DNA of 64,000 nt from Anseranas semipalmata (taxonomy: Eukaryota > Chordata > Aves > Anseriformes > Anseranatidae), in assembly GCA_013399115.1 (NCBI GenBank), contig VXAA01001093.1, positions 1,462 through 65,461 of the forward strand, written 5' to 3'. Of this stretch, positions 25,301 to 37,880 are shown in pieces; position 1 is the stretch's first letter; each line of letters opens with the position of its first letter. The position numbers and the translations under genes were made by a program. The notes under the pieces are model-generated. The model was not told where the DNA came from. It worked only from the letters and a program-made list of their open reading frames with translations, and searched no databases.

Positions 25301-28027
25301 AGGAGAGAATATAATTATCTGGGTAATATGTTACCATTGTGCATCGGAAAAGGGCTGGGATGGTTAGATTTTTCTGATATATACCCAGTGTCTGACCCTT
25401 CTTAGGGTTTTGACCATTTTTCTTTCCCTTTCTAATGCATCACTCCTGATACAGAGGTTGTGGTAAGTCAATGACAGTGTTATGGACCAGACTGTCTTTT
25501 TCAGACTGGAACAGGAAAGGTCAGTCAATATTTTTTAGGTGGCATAAGTATTAGCTGATATCACTACAACACCAGTTCATGTAAAATAACCTTTTTTAAG
25601 TTTACTGTAACAGAAATGTCTGTAAATAAACACTGAAGGAGAGTATCTCTCTTTAGATCTGTATGGGCTAGCCATCCATTGGCTTGTGCCATCCATTATA
25701 AATGCCCCAATCTATAAAGTCCCGGTAGGTATATCACTGTTCATTAAGAGAAACAGGATTTATTCATTGACAATGAGGCAAATGATCTTAAACTGCAAGA
25801 ACACCATCTTTTCATATCACAACTCCCTACATTAAACTACTTTGTTATCATGAAGAAAGCAGTATAGGCTAATGTCTTAAGAAGATGTAAAGCAAAATTT
25901 GACTTCAGCTTTGAAAGTTTCATGAAAGTAATTAACTTTTTTTTTTTTTGAATGATGCCAACTCTTTAAGAATTTTGCAAGTAGCTTTAATGAAAACTGT
26001 GATCATTGTATTACTTTTTGTATTCAGTAGGAATGGTATATTAGAATGAATAACTGAAAGCTGGAAGAGACATTTATGCAGTCCACAATGCATTATGAAA
26101 GTGCTTAATCTGAAGAAAACATAACTGTATATGCTTTTATTATGTACCCTTTCAGATTTAGCTATGACAGAGCATCTTACAGAGCATTCTAAGATATTAG
26201 ACAAAATTGAGTATATTGCCTAAATTCATCCTACTTTTAAGTAGGTACATCTTTTTTTTTTTTTTTTTTTTTTTTTAAGAAAACTTTTCCCAGTGAATAC
26301 AGAAACTGTCATGAGGTGGTACACCATGCTACCACTTCTTTTAGGCAAATAGCTGCATCCTGAAAGGCAATTTATTTTTTTTTCTCTGAGTTTGCTTAAT
26401 GATGTTATTCATAGAGAGATAATTTGTCGCAGTGTGAAGCTGCCTGCTCCAGAGGAACTCAGCAGGGGCTGGGAGCTGCTGCCTCTCTCAGGTCACTCTG
26501 CTGTGAGGCAACAGCTTGTGTGCCTATAGGAACTCGCTTACACCCACCCCTCTCCCCAAAGAAATATCACCCCTCTGTTCCCTCTGTCTTTTTTTTCTTT
26601 TTCAATACTGGGTAATATCTCAAAAAAATCCCCCAAAAACTAGTAAATATACTTCTATACACTGATGTCTCCACCCAAATATGGATTTTGTAAGTGGAAA
26701 GATTATTCTTTCTGAATGCATAAAGTAGTTCTTTGACACTTTAATCTACATCTATCAACAAATACCAAAAATATTGAGGAAGAAGAAACTTTAGTGATAC
26801 AAGTGCCAGCCTAAAAGTCAAAAGTGATTACTTTTATTATTGAACCAAGGAAATCTGCAGCTTGTCCATTAAAAAAAAATAAAAAAAGAAAAAAGAAAAA
26901 ACACTTTTCAGTGTCTTTGCAGTTGTCTATCTTGCATATGTACATGACTGTGCACGTATGTGGCTACTACATGATGCTGTCTGACACCAATATTACTTGG
27001 AGTGTTATGGCCAAACACCTGTCTTTGGCATATCTATATTTTCACTCAATTTCTCAAATTCCTCTGATTGTTAACTCCGACAGCTTTTTATCTGTGGCCA
27101 TTTTTAAAAACAGATGGGAGCTATAGGCTTGTTTTTACCATTTTTTTTTTTTTTTTCAGCCAGAGTTACCAGAAAATTATTAAGGATTGGACGAATGTTT
27201 CCTCCACCATTATAGAATAAATTGTACTTGGCTCAGTGGTTCATTTTATAAAGTGGATATTGTAATATGTTCATTTAGTATTTCCTAACGACTTTAGAGA
27301 ACCCACAAACAATACTTTATTAGGAAGAGCTGCCATAAGCTGTGAAATGCAAAACTGGAGTCTAGTTGGGAAAAACAAAAGCATCTCTCAATCTCTTCTG
27401 CCTTGTGCAGTCCTTTGGAATTTAATGCTTTTGTGTAATCCTCCTCCTTCTTCCCTGCTTTCTTTAATTAGTGCCCTGTGTACCTACTGAAATCCTCAGC
27501 AGCAAAATATTGGTAAAATACACAGAAGTGCACAACTGCCTTAGCAAGAGGTTATAAAATTTTGTTTTTTAAAAAATTACACTTTGGGGTCATTGTGCCT
27601 TTGGATTTCCTAAAGATGCTAGTTTAGGTGGAAATGACCTAGACATTCACAGAGGAAGAGGCAGAGGGACTGGGTGGTGGACAGTTTTTTGAAAGCAAGG
27701 AAGAGTTCTCCTAGACCTATGGCTACTTAAAGTAGTGTTGCTTTGCTAGGATGAATGGAAAATGTATGGGTTCGGCAACTTTGAAAATGAGGTTATATAA
27801 ACTCTGCAGGGATCCTTGCTTTCTTTCATGCCCTCATCACCAGTGCCATGCAGAAGCCATGTGTGTCAAAGAGATTATAGTTTCCTCTCTCTTAATACTT
27901 TGTGCCTTTCATCCTTTCTTATCTTGAACTCTGGAGAACGCCCATTATCTTGAACTGCATTCTTCCCACATGCCTCACAAGACTGATTATGCAGCTAAAT
28001 TTAGACAGAAATATTCTTTTCTTTTCT
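22355..28027. other. AT-rich non-coding DNA, no gene seen
   Basis: No coding exon is recognised. GTTT repeats lie near 22528-22545 and T or A tracts near 25939-25950, 26251-26277, 26870-26900 and 27141-27158. The interval 23850-25260 is somewhat less A/T-rich and lacks simple repeats; it shows no protein signature and no repeat family that I can name. GGGGGCGCC near 25220 only partly resembles a CTCF core. Confidence 0.45.
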
Positions 28028-28125
28028 TTTTCCTTTCCTTTCCTTTCCTTTCCTTTCCTTTCCTTTCCTTTCCTTTCCTTTCCTTTCCTTTCCTTTCCTT
28101 TCCTTNCTTCCCTTCCCTTCCCTTC
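28028..28125 (+). repeat. Pentanucleotide microsatellite (TTTCC)n then (CCCTT)n
   Basis: About 15 TTTCC units (28028-28105) are followed by one undetermined base at 28106, then about four CCCTT units. The change of unit at the N may be real or a join between mis-assembled reads. The 126-codon frame across it is a product of the repeat. Confidence 0.95.
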
Positions 28126-29582
28126 TTTTTTTGTGGAGGGGATCTATAATTTATTCTGTTCAGCATTGAAGTTGATCACTGAAGTTGTCAATAGTGTTAT
28201 TTGTTGTAGTGCAGTTTTATGTAGCACTCCAGAAAGCCATGCTTCTCCCTCCCCTCTCTGTGTGAAAGAAGTGGAAAATTAACTGTTTTTCTAGCACTGA
28301 GTTGTTGGGGAGGGTGAGTTTTCCTTTATTGATTTATTTGAGGGCTTTTTGTCAAGAATTGGTAATTTAGGTTCTCTTTAATTGCTGCTTAAAATTGGAT
28401 GTTCATTTCTCTATATCACAAGAATCCCAAAACAATGGAAAAGTAGCAGTGGATATTCAGGTTCATTATAGATCATGGGCATATATATGTATGTATGTGT
28501 TACCTGTGGAAAATGAAATTCCAATAATAATTATTTCAGTGTGGTTTTACACAATTAAATTTAACAGTGATAGTCCAATAGAGAAGCCTTAATAATTAAA
28601 GAAATCTTTTGAAGAATTAATATCTAGGCTTAACTTAATTCTGGTAGTACTGTAGACCAACTTAGGTAATCAGGAGTGAGCTGTCTACTTTTTCAACCCC
28701 AGCAGAATTATTTACTTAAGTTCCAGTCAATTACACTTATGCAATTCCATTGCAGTCCTAATCGAAAGACAGTGGGGTGGCCCAGCATTATCTGGGGTTT
28801 AATTTTGCCTTCAGAATCTTTATTATTGGTGATGATGTGTGAAAAGGAAAGAGCACAGCTTGGCTTTCAGAAGCCAGGGTGAGTTTGTTTGGCTGATGCT
28901 TAGGAACAAAAACAAACAAAGCTTTTGTAAACTAGTAACAGATGAAGTAGAAGTACTCAGAAATTCATTTTTAGAATATGTCGTTAGTTTAACTTGTAGG
29001 TGATGCAAAGGTTGTGTTTGCAAAGTGATTATAAAATACTTATTTAAGGGGATAGATCATATTAAACAAAACAGCATGCACCTAATGTTACCCTGTTCCT
29101 CATTGAACTTAGTGGTAAGACCTCAGCTGAGAATTAGATGCACAGTGAATAATTTGTGACAGGCTCTCTTTCTAAAATAAAAGATGAATTCATTTTCCTG
29201 AGGAAGTTACCAACCTTTAAACTGAAGGTGAAGTTCTACTCTACTGAGGTTGGACCACCATATTTTACGTCCGATTAAGCAAAGCCCTTAGGTACTCAGA
29301 GGACACTGCAATAGACATGGATGGTAGTTAGGTGTGATTTTGTTAGACCCTCATAGATCCTCTTAAAGCAAACAAGCAAACAAAAGATTCCTGAGAACAA
29401 AATTCCCAAATACATGCACAGTCACCAGACTTCTGAAGAAATTTATTGTTTAACTGCATATTGTTCATTAAGATTGGCAAAGATGCATATGATAAAGTTC
29501 AACTAACCTCTTGATATTCCTCTAGTGACTTACAGTAAATGTGTCCTCTGGAAACTCTGAGCCAAGACAAAAAAAAAAAAAA
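28126..29582. other. AT-rich non-coding DNA up to an assembly gap
   Basis: No gene or named repeat is seen. A run of about 14 A ends directly at the gap. Confidence 0.5.
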
Positions 29583-29612
29583 NNNNNNNNNNNNNNNNNN
29601 NNNNNNNNNNNN
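29583..29612. other. Assembly gap (30 N)
   Basis: Undetermined bases directly follow a poly(A) run, which suggests that sequencing failed in a longer homopolymer or simple repeat. The true length is unknown. Confidence 0.99.
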
Positions 29613-32600
29613 AGTGTGCACTCCTCAAACTTTACTGATTTGCAAAGCATTTCCACCATTGACTTCTTCGTGTTCTGTCCTAGACAGTGTGAGTTCTGTG
29701 TACTGACCACTCTCACACTTCTATTTCAGGGACACTTGCAGTCCACTCACCATTTTTGTTTGTTTGTTTTCTTTCCCTAGATGTGTTGACTGCATACTGC
29801 TTCTCAGTGCTTTCCATACCAGGTCTCCACTTCCTACTGTTTGATGGGATTCATTATACAGTCTGTTCCCCCTTTTCTTCCCAATCCCTCTTTCCCCATA
29901 TTAGTATTCCCCATTTCTCTTCAACCAGTGTATCTCTGTTCTCCTGCTTTCCTCATGTTGAGATTCATTTTTCCCCTTTTACACACCTAGAGCTTTGGTC
30001 CCCACTGCCAGCCATGCTGGGTGCCCTGTTCTTTCTCATTTTCATGGAAGGTTCAATTTCTATCTGTGCCCAAATGTTCTCCTCTCTTCTGTGGCTCTGG
30101 CAGCTTCCTTCCACTCTCTCCTCTTCTTTTTGGTTTTCTTTTCCCCTCATTCAGAGTGTCAGTCTATAAAAATCTACTGGGAAGATGGCTAGAGCCAAAG
30201 TGGGAGCATTGTTTTGCTGCAAAGTATTAATTTATTTTATCAACCCTATTCTTTGACTTGCAGAGAATTGTAAAGGTGCTTGTAGCTGCTTAGATGGTAA
30301 AGGTTTAATGTGTGATATATTTTTTCTTTTCTTGTTCTTTTTTTTTTCTTTTTTTTTTTTTCCTGAAAAAGTCAGTATACTTCTGCCATTTGAAACTGTC
30401 CAGAATTTAGAACACTGATCACATGAGGTATGCAAAACTGTTACAGACAAAAAGTATCAGGCAAAACCAAAGACCTTATAAGCAAGGTTAGTCAGTGCTC
30501 AAAGGTAAATCTTGCTGTCTGAATTCCTCCATTCATACATGAGTAGTTGCAAGTACTTTGAGTAAAAAAAAAAAAAAAAAAGATGTTGTTGTCCTTAGTT
30601 CTTATAGGTAATTATGGTTATCTACTAAAGTTTACTTCAGTGGATTTATGAAGCTCACTCAGATTACCTTCTCACTCTCCATGATCAAGTCCGTCCTTCT
30701 ATTCATTGTTGTCTTTTATCTTGTAATGTATAGTAGGATTGGGATTCATCTTGCCTAACTTTCAACATCTACAGCATCTCAGTTAGAAGGCCTTTATATT
30801 CAAAGTAAAGACAGAGACATATTCAGGGTGTGATTCATTTGACCTGTTTCAATGTCTACTTTAGAAGTAGATGAAACATGCCAGGCAAGTACCTATTTCT
30901 CTCCACTACCTACAAAGAAAACCTAGAGGGACTAGATCAAATGTAAACTTATTATTGTTGTGTTTATATTTGTTCAAATTAAGAATCTCAATGTAATGAT
31001 TGAAATTAATTAGACATGCACTTCTGTACAGAGTTGACATAAAAGTCATTTTTATCATGTAATCCTTAACTTGAGAATATATTTTTTCTCATACTATGTT
31101 GAGCATTGTTATTTGTATCTTTCCCTACAAATAAACATTACCTTCTGAGATAGCACGCTGTTGTGTAGGGGCTGGGAAAAAGAGAGAAAAAGAGTGACAG
31201 GATAAAGCAGAAGGATAATTGTAAGAATTGCTTGAAATCTGAAGTATAATTTATATTGATATCTTGCAAATAAAGTCTAATACAACAAAACTGAAATCAT
31301 TTCTAGTGACTGTTACTAAAGCAAACAGACCTTAAAATGGAATAAAATGTCTCTGAAAGTTTCTTTTCTTAGACCAGGTTTGCCCTTAAAACAATGTGCT
31401 GACATAGCTGGGCTGAGGACGGGTGAGATATTTTCACCATCCTGACTGACATAAGTATGATAACAGCTCCCTGAATGTATAAATGCTTGTAAAACAGTAA
31501 AAAAGAAAAAAAAATAATTTGCAAGTACAACGTATTCTGTTCCAGTAATGAAACTCTTGCTGTTACTCTATCTCCATTGTTAGGGTTTGCCAATGTAACT
31601 GTAGTGTACAGCTTTATCAGCAAACCCTTGTAAATCTGTTGAAGGCCTTCCTGTCCTTTAGAAGAATCAGCCCTTGTATTCTTGTTTTTTGGTAACCGTA
31701 TAAATCACCTCCAATGAACAACCTATTTCTTAAGTGACCACTTGAAAAATATCCCCGTGTGGTCTTTGGAACAAGTTCATTTAACCTTTTGTTGAAGACC
31801 TTTTTGCTAAACAGCCAATATACACTGGTCTCTTGAGTGGTCACTTACTAGATATGTATATTCATTCAATAGAGATGTGCTGCCTAGTTGAATATATGCC
31901 AAAATTTTATGACTTCCCCTCTTCATTTCTGCTGAACAGTATGAATCCACTTAATAATTTCTGGCATATTGTGTTTTGTCACTACATATGACCTGAATGT
32001 ATCCAGACATATGTTATACAGAGGTTTTATCTATTCCTTTTCAGTGGGTGAAAGAAAGTCTGTTGCTTATCAGGAAACTGCCATGTTTAATTCTCGAGGG
32101 TATTTAGTTCCAGAATATAGTTGGATTTGCATATTTGACATATTTATTTTATGCTACCTGGGCAATACTTGGTTCTGTAACCTTCTGAAAACTTTGCAGA
32201 AGTTCTTCGTAGCATGTAGGGAGGAAGGTGTGTGCTACTTTGTGCCCTGGACAGAAGGTGGCTTACATCCCTCACAGCAGCACATTTTTCACACCATTTT
32301 AACTACATCTGCTTTCAGTACAGTCAGAGTACAGGGGGGTGGTTGGGTGTTATGATCTTTTCAGCCTAGGAAAAATACAGGGAATCTGTAAATTCCCTCA
32401 TTTGAATAGTTTTAAGTCATTTTTGTTTTGTTTTGTTTTGTTTTCAGTTTAAATGGAAAATGAAAAACTACAAGACAAACACAAAACGCAACCATTCTTA
32501 CTCCATTAGGGGAGGATTCATATGAGGTGTTATACCAGTGACATGTATGTTGTAAGTAAAAACACCTGTGCTTTTACAACACATACAAGCCCTTAGAAAA

Positions 32601-33895
32601 GAACACTTTATAGCTCACCAAGCCTCCTCTGCTTTTCTGAGTGTGGCAAAGCTCTGCTACTGTGCTCAGAGGGATCCTGATTTGTACCTTGTGCCAGCCT
32701 AATGTCCTACTGGAAATGTGGTTATACTGGGATTTCCTGTGCATAAATTTATCTTGATGGTTGTCTTTCCTCTATCAGTATAACAAATAGCTCTGCTAGT
32801 AAAATTACCTCCCTACTTTTAGCTTACTTATAAGCTGCCTATAACAAAACAGTAAGCCCACTCACAGTTGTCTGGACTTCTTCTTCTATCAGATTACCCT
32901 GTCTCCTCAATTACTCCAGCATTTGACCATTTGACTGCTCTCTACGTTAAATCTATAAAAATGATCTGGGCTGAAGTGAGAGCAAGGGATGTGGTTCTGT
33001 GGGATAGAAACGTGACGCTATTCCATCTGACCTGCGATTTCTGTAGGATCTATGCATTTCAACTACCAAGCTTTTGTGGAACACAGGAAAAGGTGGAGCT
33101 TTTGGACACAGATTCAGGGTGATGAGAGTATAGTCTAGTAAAAACAAGCAAGCGAGATCTCATGCAGTTGTGTCTAATAGATTTTTTATGAGAGGTGTGC
33201 AGAAAATCTCATCTTCTGTAAAGCCCTTAATGGTGTTTGCTCTTATTACTAAATATTGAAAAATCCCTTTGGGGATTTCTAATACATAACCAACATAACA
33301 TCACATGCCTTATCCTGGAGGTTCCTCACATCTTGCTGCCCCTGTTCCTTCACCTTATGTTTCCTCCCTGAGTTAACTCTTTCATATGCAGCAGCATATC
33401 AGGAGAAACAAATTGCAAAAAATGTTTATCTGGCACCCGAGGCTCTTTAATTAGCCAGGACACCAAAATATAATGAGAACAAATCCCTAGAGAGAGCTTT
33501 CTGATATTTTCCTTTGCTTCTTGCTGAGCAAGAATGTGGTGAATAAAAGATGGTATGAGGCAAAGTTCAGATAGGAACTTGAGATTTTCCACTAACAGGA
33601 ACAATTTTTTTGTTGTTTTTCTTTCTTTTTCTATTATTCTTGCAGACTTGCTGCAATATATGCAACCTTTAGGCCTCAGAGAAATGAAACAGCAACTTGG
33701 TTCTTCCCGGTGCAGTGGTGAAAACTTCACAGCACTCACTGCTCCATGCCTGTCAGTGCCCCTCCAAGTGGTGTGGTGGGAGAAATCCCCAGCTAGCTTC
33801 CAGGGCAGAGTGAAACAGGCTATGGAAACAGCTTGATCTGCTAGGCTGAATGAAGATGATCTTATCAGCAGTGGTTGAGGAAGCAGTCGTATGAA
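29613..33895. other. Non-coding DNA, first part pyrimidine-rich
   Basis: From about 29640 to 30170 the + strand is markedly C+T-rich, which yields a hydrophobic 137-codon frame (29756-30169) with no domain and no real codon signal. T-rich tracts follow near 30316-30361, an A run near 30563-30581 and (TTTTG)n at 32421-32444. A frame of 182 codons on - (33350-33898) is the longest outside the LTRs; it has no recognisable motif and starts inside the CR1 end, so I treat it as chance. Confidence 0.45.
31731..31847. repeat. 12-bp perfect inverted repeat, possible DNA-transposon remnant
   Basis: TAAGTGACCACT at 31731-31742 is the exact reverse complement of AGTGGTCACTTA at 31836-31847, with 93 bases between. 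Related words (GTGTGGTCTTTGG, ACTGGTCTCTTG) lie inside. The GTGGTCACTTAA style recalls pogo/Tigger-like elements, but no transposase is present and the assignment is tentative. Confidence 0.3.
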
Positions 33896-34015
33896 CACAG
33901 AATCACAGAATCACAGAATGTTAGGGATTGGAAGGGACCTTGAAAGATCATCTAGTCCAATCCCCCTGCCGGAGCAGGAACACCTAGATAGGTCACACAG
34001 GAACGCAATGAGCAC
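33896..34015 (-). mobile_element. CR1 LINE 3' end, 5'-truncated
   Basis: Read on -, the element ends at 33896 with tandem CTGTGATT octamers (seen on + as CACAG-AATCACAG-AATCACAG). On + this is followed by GGGATTGGAAGGGACCTTGA and CATCTAGTCCAATCCCCCTG, the typical CR1 3' UTR. Only about 120 bp survive, as expected for CR1 copies cut short at the 5' end during target-primed reverse transcription. It is non-coding; the right boundary is approximate. Confidence 0.88.
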
Positions 34016-36539
34016 GTTGATGGCTCCGCAGTGGGAGCAGAACCTTTGGCCAAAGATGAAGCAAAAAGAAACAGGGTGTCTAGACAGCTCTGCAGAGCCC
34101 AGCAGATAACTTTTCCTCCAATACAATTCATGGCTGAGCTGTGAACCAGTTCTGTCTCATTTGATTAGCACTTAGTAAACATGCCACATCCAAATTAGGT
34201 GCATGAAGAAGAACCCATCCTACATGTCTTTTTGGAAAGTATTAAACAAAGACAATTGATATATATAACAAAGGCTAAACAAAGGCCACCAGCAAGTTGT
34301 TGGGAAGAGGGAGAACAATCTTCCAGCAGCTCTTCTGAGTTTGACTTCTGATCTGAATCACTGCCTTAGGTAATCACTTAGCTAGGTATCCTAGAGAATC
34401 TGATACTCATTCATGTTGTTCTTTTTTTTGAGAGAGAGAAGATTATAGAAGGAGTAGGGCTGAAATATCTTAGCAACACCAATCACTGATTAAGCTGGAT
34501 TTAGGACCATATTGGTGCTGACTCCATTCCAGTTATAGTAATTATTCTTCTTCTATTTGACGGCAATCAAATGTCCACACTGATATTGAAGTGTCTGCTG
34601 TGAGATTACTTACAAGTGGCTCACTTCTTTTCTGAGAAGATCCGACTGTATCACAAAATGATTGCCCCCCTCCACCTATTCCTGAAATCATTGGTGAAAT
34701 CAGTGTCTCTCTGTTTTCTTCCTTTCATCCCTTTTATAAAACAGTGAAGTTGTTGAAAAAAATGCATGCTTGCCCACCAATTCTGGATTTACTTCATACT
34801 TGGACAGCAATTCAAGATACCCAAAATAAGAGCAAAGACCTTTTAAATTATTATTGTGACCTTTTTCAGCCACTACCCAAGTACAAATAATTATAAGAAA
34901 TACAAAGTAGATTCACCAGAATCAGCCCAACAGTGAGTGAGAAAACTTACAAGTACTTGTGCTGCCACTGCATACAACCTAGCCACACAGGTTAGGTAAA
35001 GCAGGGGTGTTCAAATAATTTCTTCCCCTATACATACCTGCAACCCAGCTCTGCAGAAGATCTCTTTGCCTGAGGCAGTATGACTTCAAAACCATTCTTT
35101 GTGTAACTTTAATCCTCAGGACAGGATTTCAGTGACACTGGCCAAGAAGATTCCCTCTTGGTGGATCAGAAATTATTCAGCTTTTCTGTAGGTTCAAGGA
35201 CTTCAGCCTTCACTTATACCACTGAAAGGGCAAAAGAAAAAAAAGTCACCATTCCCCCATTGTGCTTGAGCAAAAAATAAATCCTCTGTGGAAAACAATA
35301 AAATAATTATATGGAGTTGTTCTTCTGGGCTTGGTGTGCTTGAGCAAGTTTTCTTCATGCTTTGAGAATGATTTAGCCCAAAGTGATTATATACAATTTG
35401 GCTTCCTTTTACATTGCAGAACTTTAGTCAGATAAGAAAAGTGACCTAACTGTTGGATAAGGACCAGATCAATTCCAGTGGTGAATTATTTAATTAGTTC
35501 TTTAGAGCAAGTAACCTATCTGTGATATGGTTGGTTTGATAGATCAAAACCTGACAAAAGGCTAATTTTTTTTCTTAAATATTTACTTTAGAAATACATT
35601 AGTGCCATTGTTCAGACATGGAAGCTTGCTTCAGGTTTCTGTGCCTGAAATTCAAATGCAAACAATGTTTAGTTATTCTAATATTTATACAATATTTAAT
35701 TAGATGGAGTTTTACATAAGGAACAAATAGAAGAAAAGTGTATGAAACAAGCCACCCTCCTTTACCTTCTGTTACTAATTATCAGCCAAGGTTTTCCATT
35801 TTGGACTGGATGAAATGTGTTAGTTATTCACTGCTTGAGATATGCACCTAGTTTTGACTGAACCCATGAATAAAATTAAATTAATTGATTTTGATTGTAA
35901 TAAGTACTTATCTGTATGACAAGACTATCACAGAGCCAGGCATAATTTGCGGTACTTCTTCCCAAGGTAGCAGTTGTAAAAAAGCAAAGGTGTTGATTGG
36001 CCCATTTTAAGCCTTTTGACAGGCTTTTGTAAGGAAACTTGCAGTGTTTTGTCCACATCATTTTATTCCCACATCTAGCCAATGAGTTCCCCATTGCTGC
36101 AACAGGAGATCCAAGAACTCCTTAAAAATCTGCAGTCAGAAGTACAGCTTTGAACAGAATATTCCACTGGAAAGATGTAAGGTTCAGGAAACAAACTTCC
36201 TTCTTGTTTTGTCTTAAATGAAATAAAATAACTATTGGACAGACTCCAAATTTGGCCTGTGTTATCCAAGGCATTTTCTTTAATATGAATATTCTTGCAG
36301 ATTCTTATAGATTCTTTATTCTTATGGTCATGATTGAACACTGTATTTTACTACTTTGGTGAAATGTCCAGCAGAACTGTCAAGAAACTAAGTCTATCTT
36401 GGCAAACTCTCTGTTCTCAGATTTTTAATTTGAATTTGAGTCTTAAAATTTTAAGCTATTTCTCATATTAAATGAACTCTGAAAACTTAAGAGCACACAA
36501 ACTTGAAAACAATTCAGCTTGAAAACAGACTGGAGTAGT

Positions 36540-36853
36540 TAGTCTTTTAGCTGTGTGAGTCAGAAGTGTATGTATCGATTCCAAACACAAGCTTTGGAGC
36601 CACCTGATGACCCAGTTTTAAAATGCATATTGTTGATTAGAATGGTCATTTCAATTCGGTGGCAGAATGCACAATACTGGACAACATCCAGAGTCTTAAA
36701 ACTGTTAATGGCTGCCCTCCTCCGACAGATGGCCACTGTGTTTGTTTTATGGGAGAGTTTGGATCCATGCAGTTTACCGCACTGCTGGCTTATTGCAACT
36801 AGAGGTGCTACAGTTGGAAGAGCCATTTCCACAAGCAGATGACATGATGGCAT
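36540..36853. other. Candidate conserved non-coding element
   Basis: About 290 bases are free of stops in one frame on each strand (36555-36842 on +, 36560-36853 on -), with no simple repeat and more balanced composition than the neighbourhood. The peptides resemble no family I know, and no splice-site pair frames either one convincingly. Deeply conserved enhancers often look like this. A coding exon on one strand remains possible. Confidence 0.3.
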
Positions 36854-37059
36854 AATTTATACAAATAATTATCAACATGCAGTCAAACCACTGTAATGAA
36901 AGAATTAGTTTCTAGTGACTTGAAGAAAGGGTTGAAATCGAAGAGGGTAGGTTATTACCAGTTGCTCATTCACTGATGGCCTAATTTATTTTGTATTATA
37001 ATAAATTTGGTAGCTGTTGATAGAAAAAGTCATACCCACATGCCTGCTTCCATTTATCT

Positions 37060-37880
37060 TAATGGTACTGCAACGTTAGATTGCAGCATGAATGAAAAGC
37101 TGGTGTGTTTCAAAGCCTTGGCAGCTTGCGGTGACCTTCAGGAGAAATGAAATGCTCTGTTGGCTAGGGAAACAATTGAGCTGAAACCAGTCAGGCACAG
37201 TAAACTCAGAGATAGTCTTTCCAAATTAAAAGCTGTTAGTAGCAGTTCAAAACAAGGCAAAAAGTGAGAATATACCACCTTGCTGCAAGGCGATTTTATG
37301 TGCAGGTTAGAACAGGAGAAAAAAAAGGCAAAGTTCAGATCTAAAGGAATTCCCATTAACTTGAAAAATTTGGAGATTAGATTGAACATTAGCATCTAAA
37401 GGTAGCTGATGTATGAACACACTGTAGAAGCCATAACCTGTTGAAAAGCACTGAGATAAATTTAGGCTATTGACCTTTTAGCGCATTAGGGCATGAAATA
37501 AATCACTGGCTGCAAGTAGTAAATTTGCTACAATCAAAATGCTTTCCAAGTACTTCTAGTTACAGAATTTTACAGTCAAGAGCACTACATGTCTGGAATA
37601 ACCTTTTAATATTTCAATTATGCCTGAATATTACAGACCCAATCCTGCATTGTTGCATATCCAAAATTCCTTTTAATGTCAATGGGTATGGGTATCTCAG
37701 AGGATAAGAAGAAAAGGTCAGGTTTTAAATCAGCCGGCAATGTCCTCATAAATTAGTGGTTATTTACAAACTGATAAAGAGCCCAGATTAATCTCTAATA
37801 AATTTCCACATATTTCAGCTGGGATGATTAGGCATGTGTTATTTGGTGTTAAGATGTACAAGATCTTTATTTCTTCATTG
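37060..37880. other. Candidate conserved non-coding block
   Basis: About 800 bases with almost no simple repeats, including the segment around TTTTAGCGCATTAGGGCATG (37475-37500) and CAGCTGGGATGATTAGG near 37818. Several homeodomain-like TAAT/ATTA words and evenly mixed sequence suggest regulatory constraint. This is a judgement of texture, not of alignment. Part of 37630-37690 may instead be an old repeat. Confidence 0.3.

Noticed and set aside
27902..28282. 126-codon frame
   Set aside because: Its core is the translated TTTCC microsatellite and it crosses an undetermined base.
29756..30169. 137-codon hydrophobic frame resembling a membrane protein
   Set aside because: The hydrophobicity follows from the C+T-rich strand. 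There is no family resemblance.
31969..32355. 128-codon frame on +
   Set aside because: No domain, no codon bias visible and no paired splice sites. Expected by chance in 64 kb.
33350..33898. 182-codon open frame on -
   Set aside because: No recognisable motif or splice context, and it begins within a CR1 terminal repeat. A chance frame is more likely, though a transcript match would change this.
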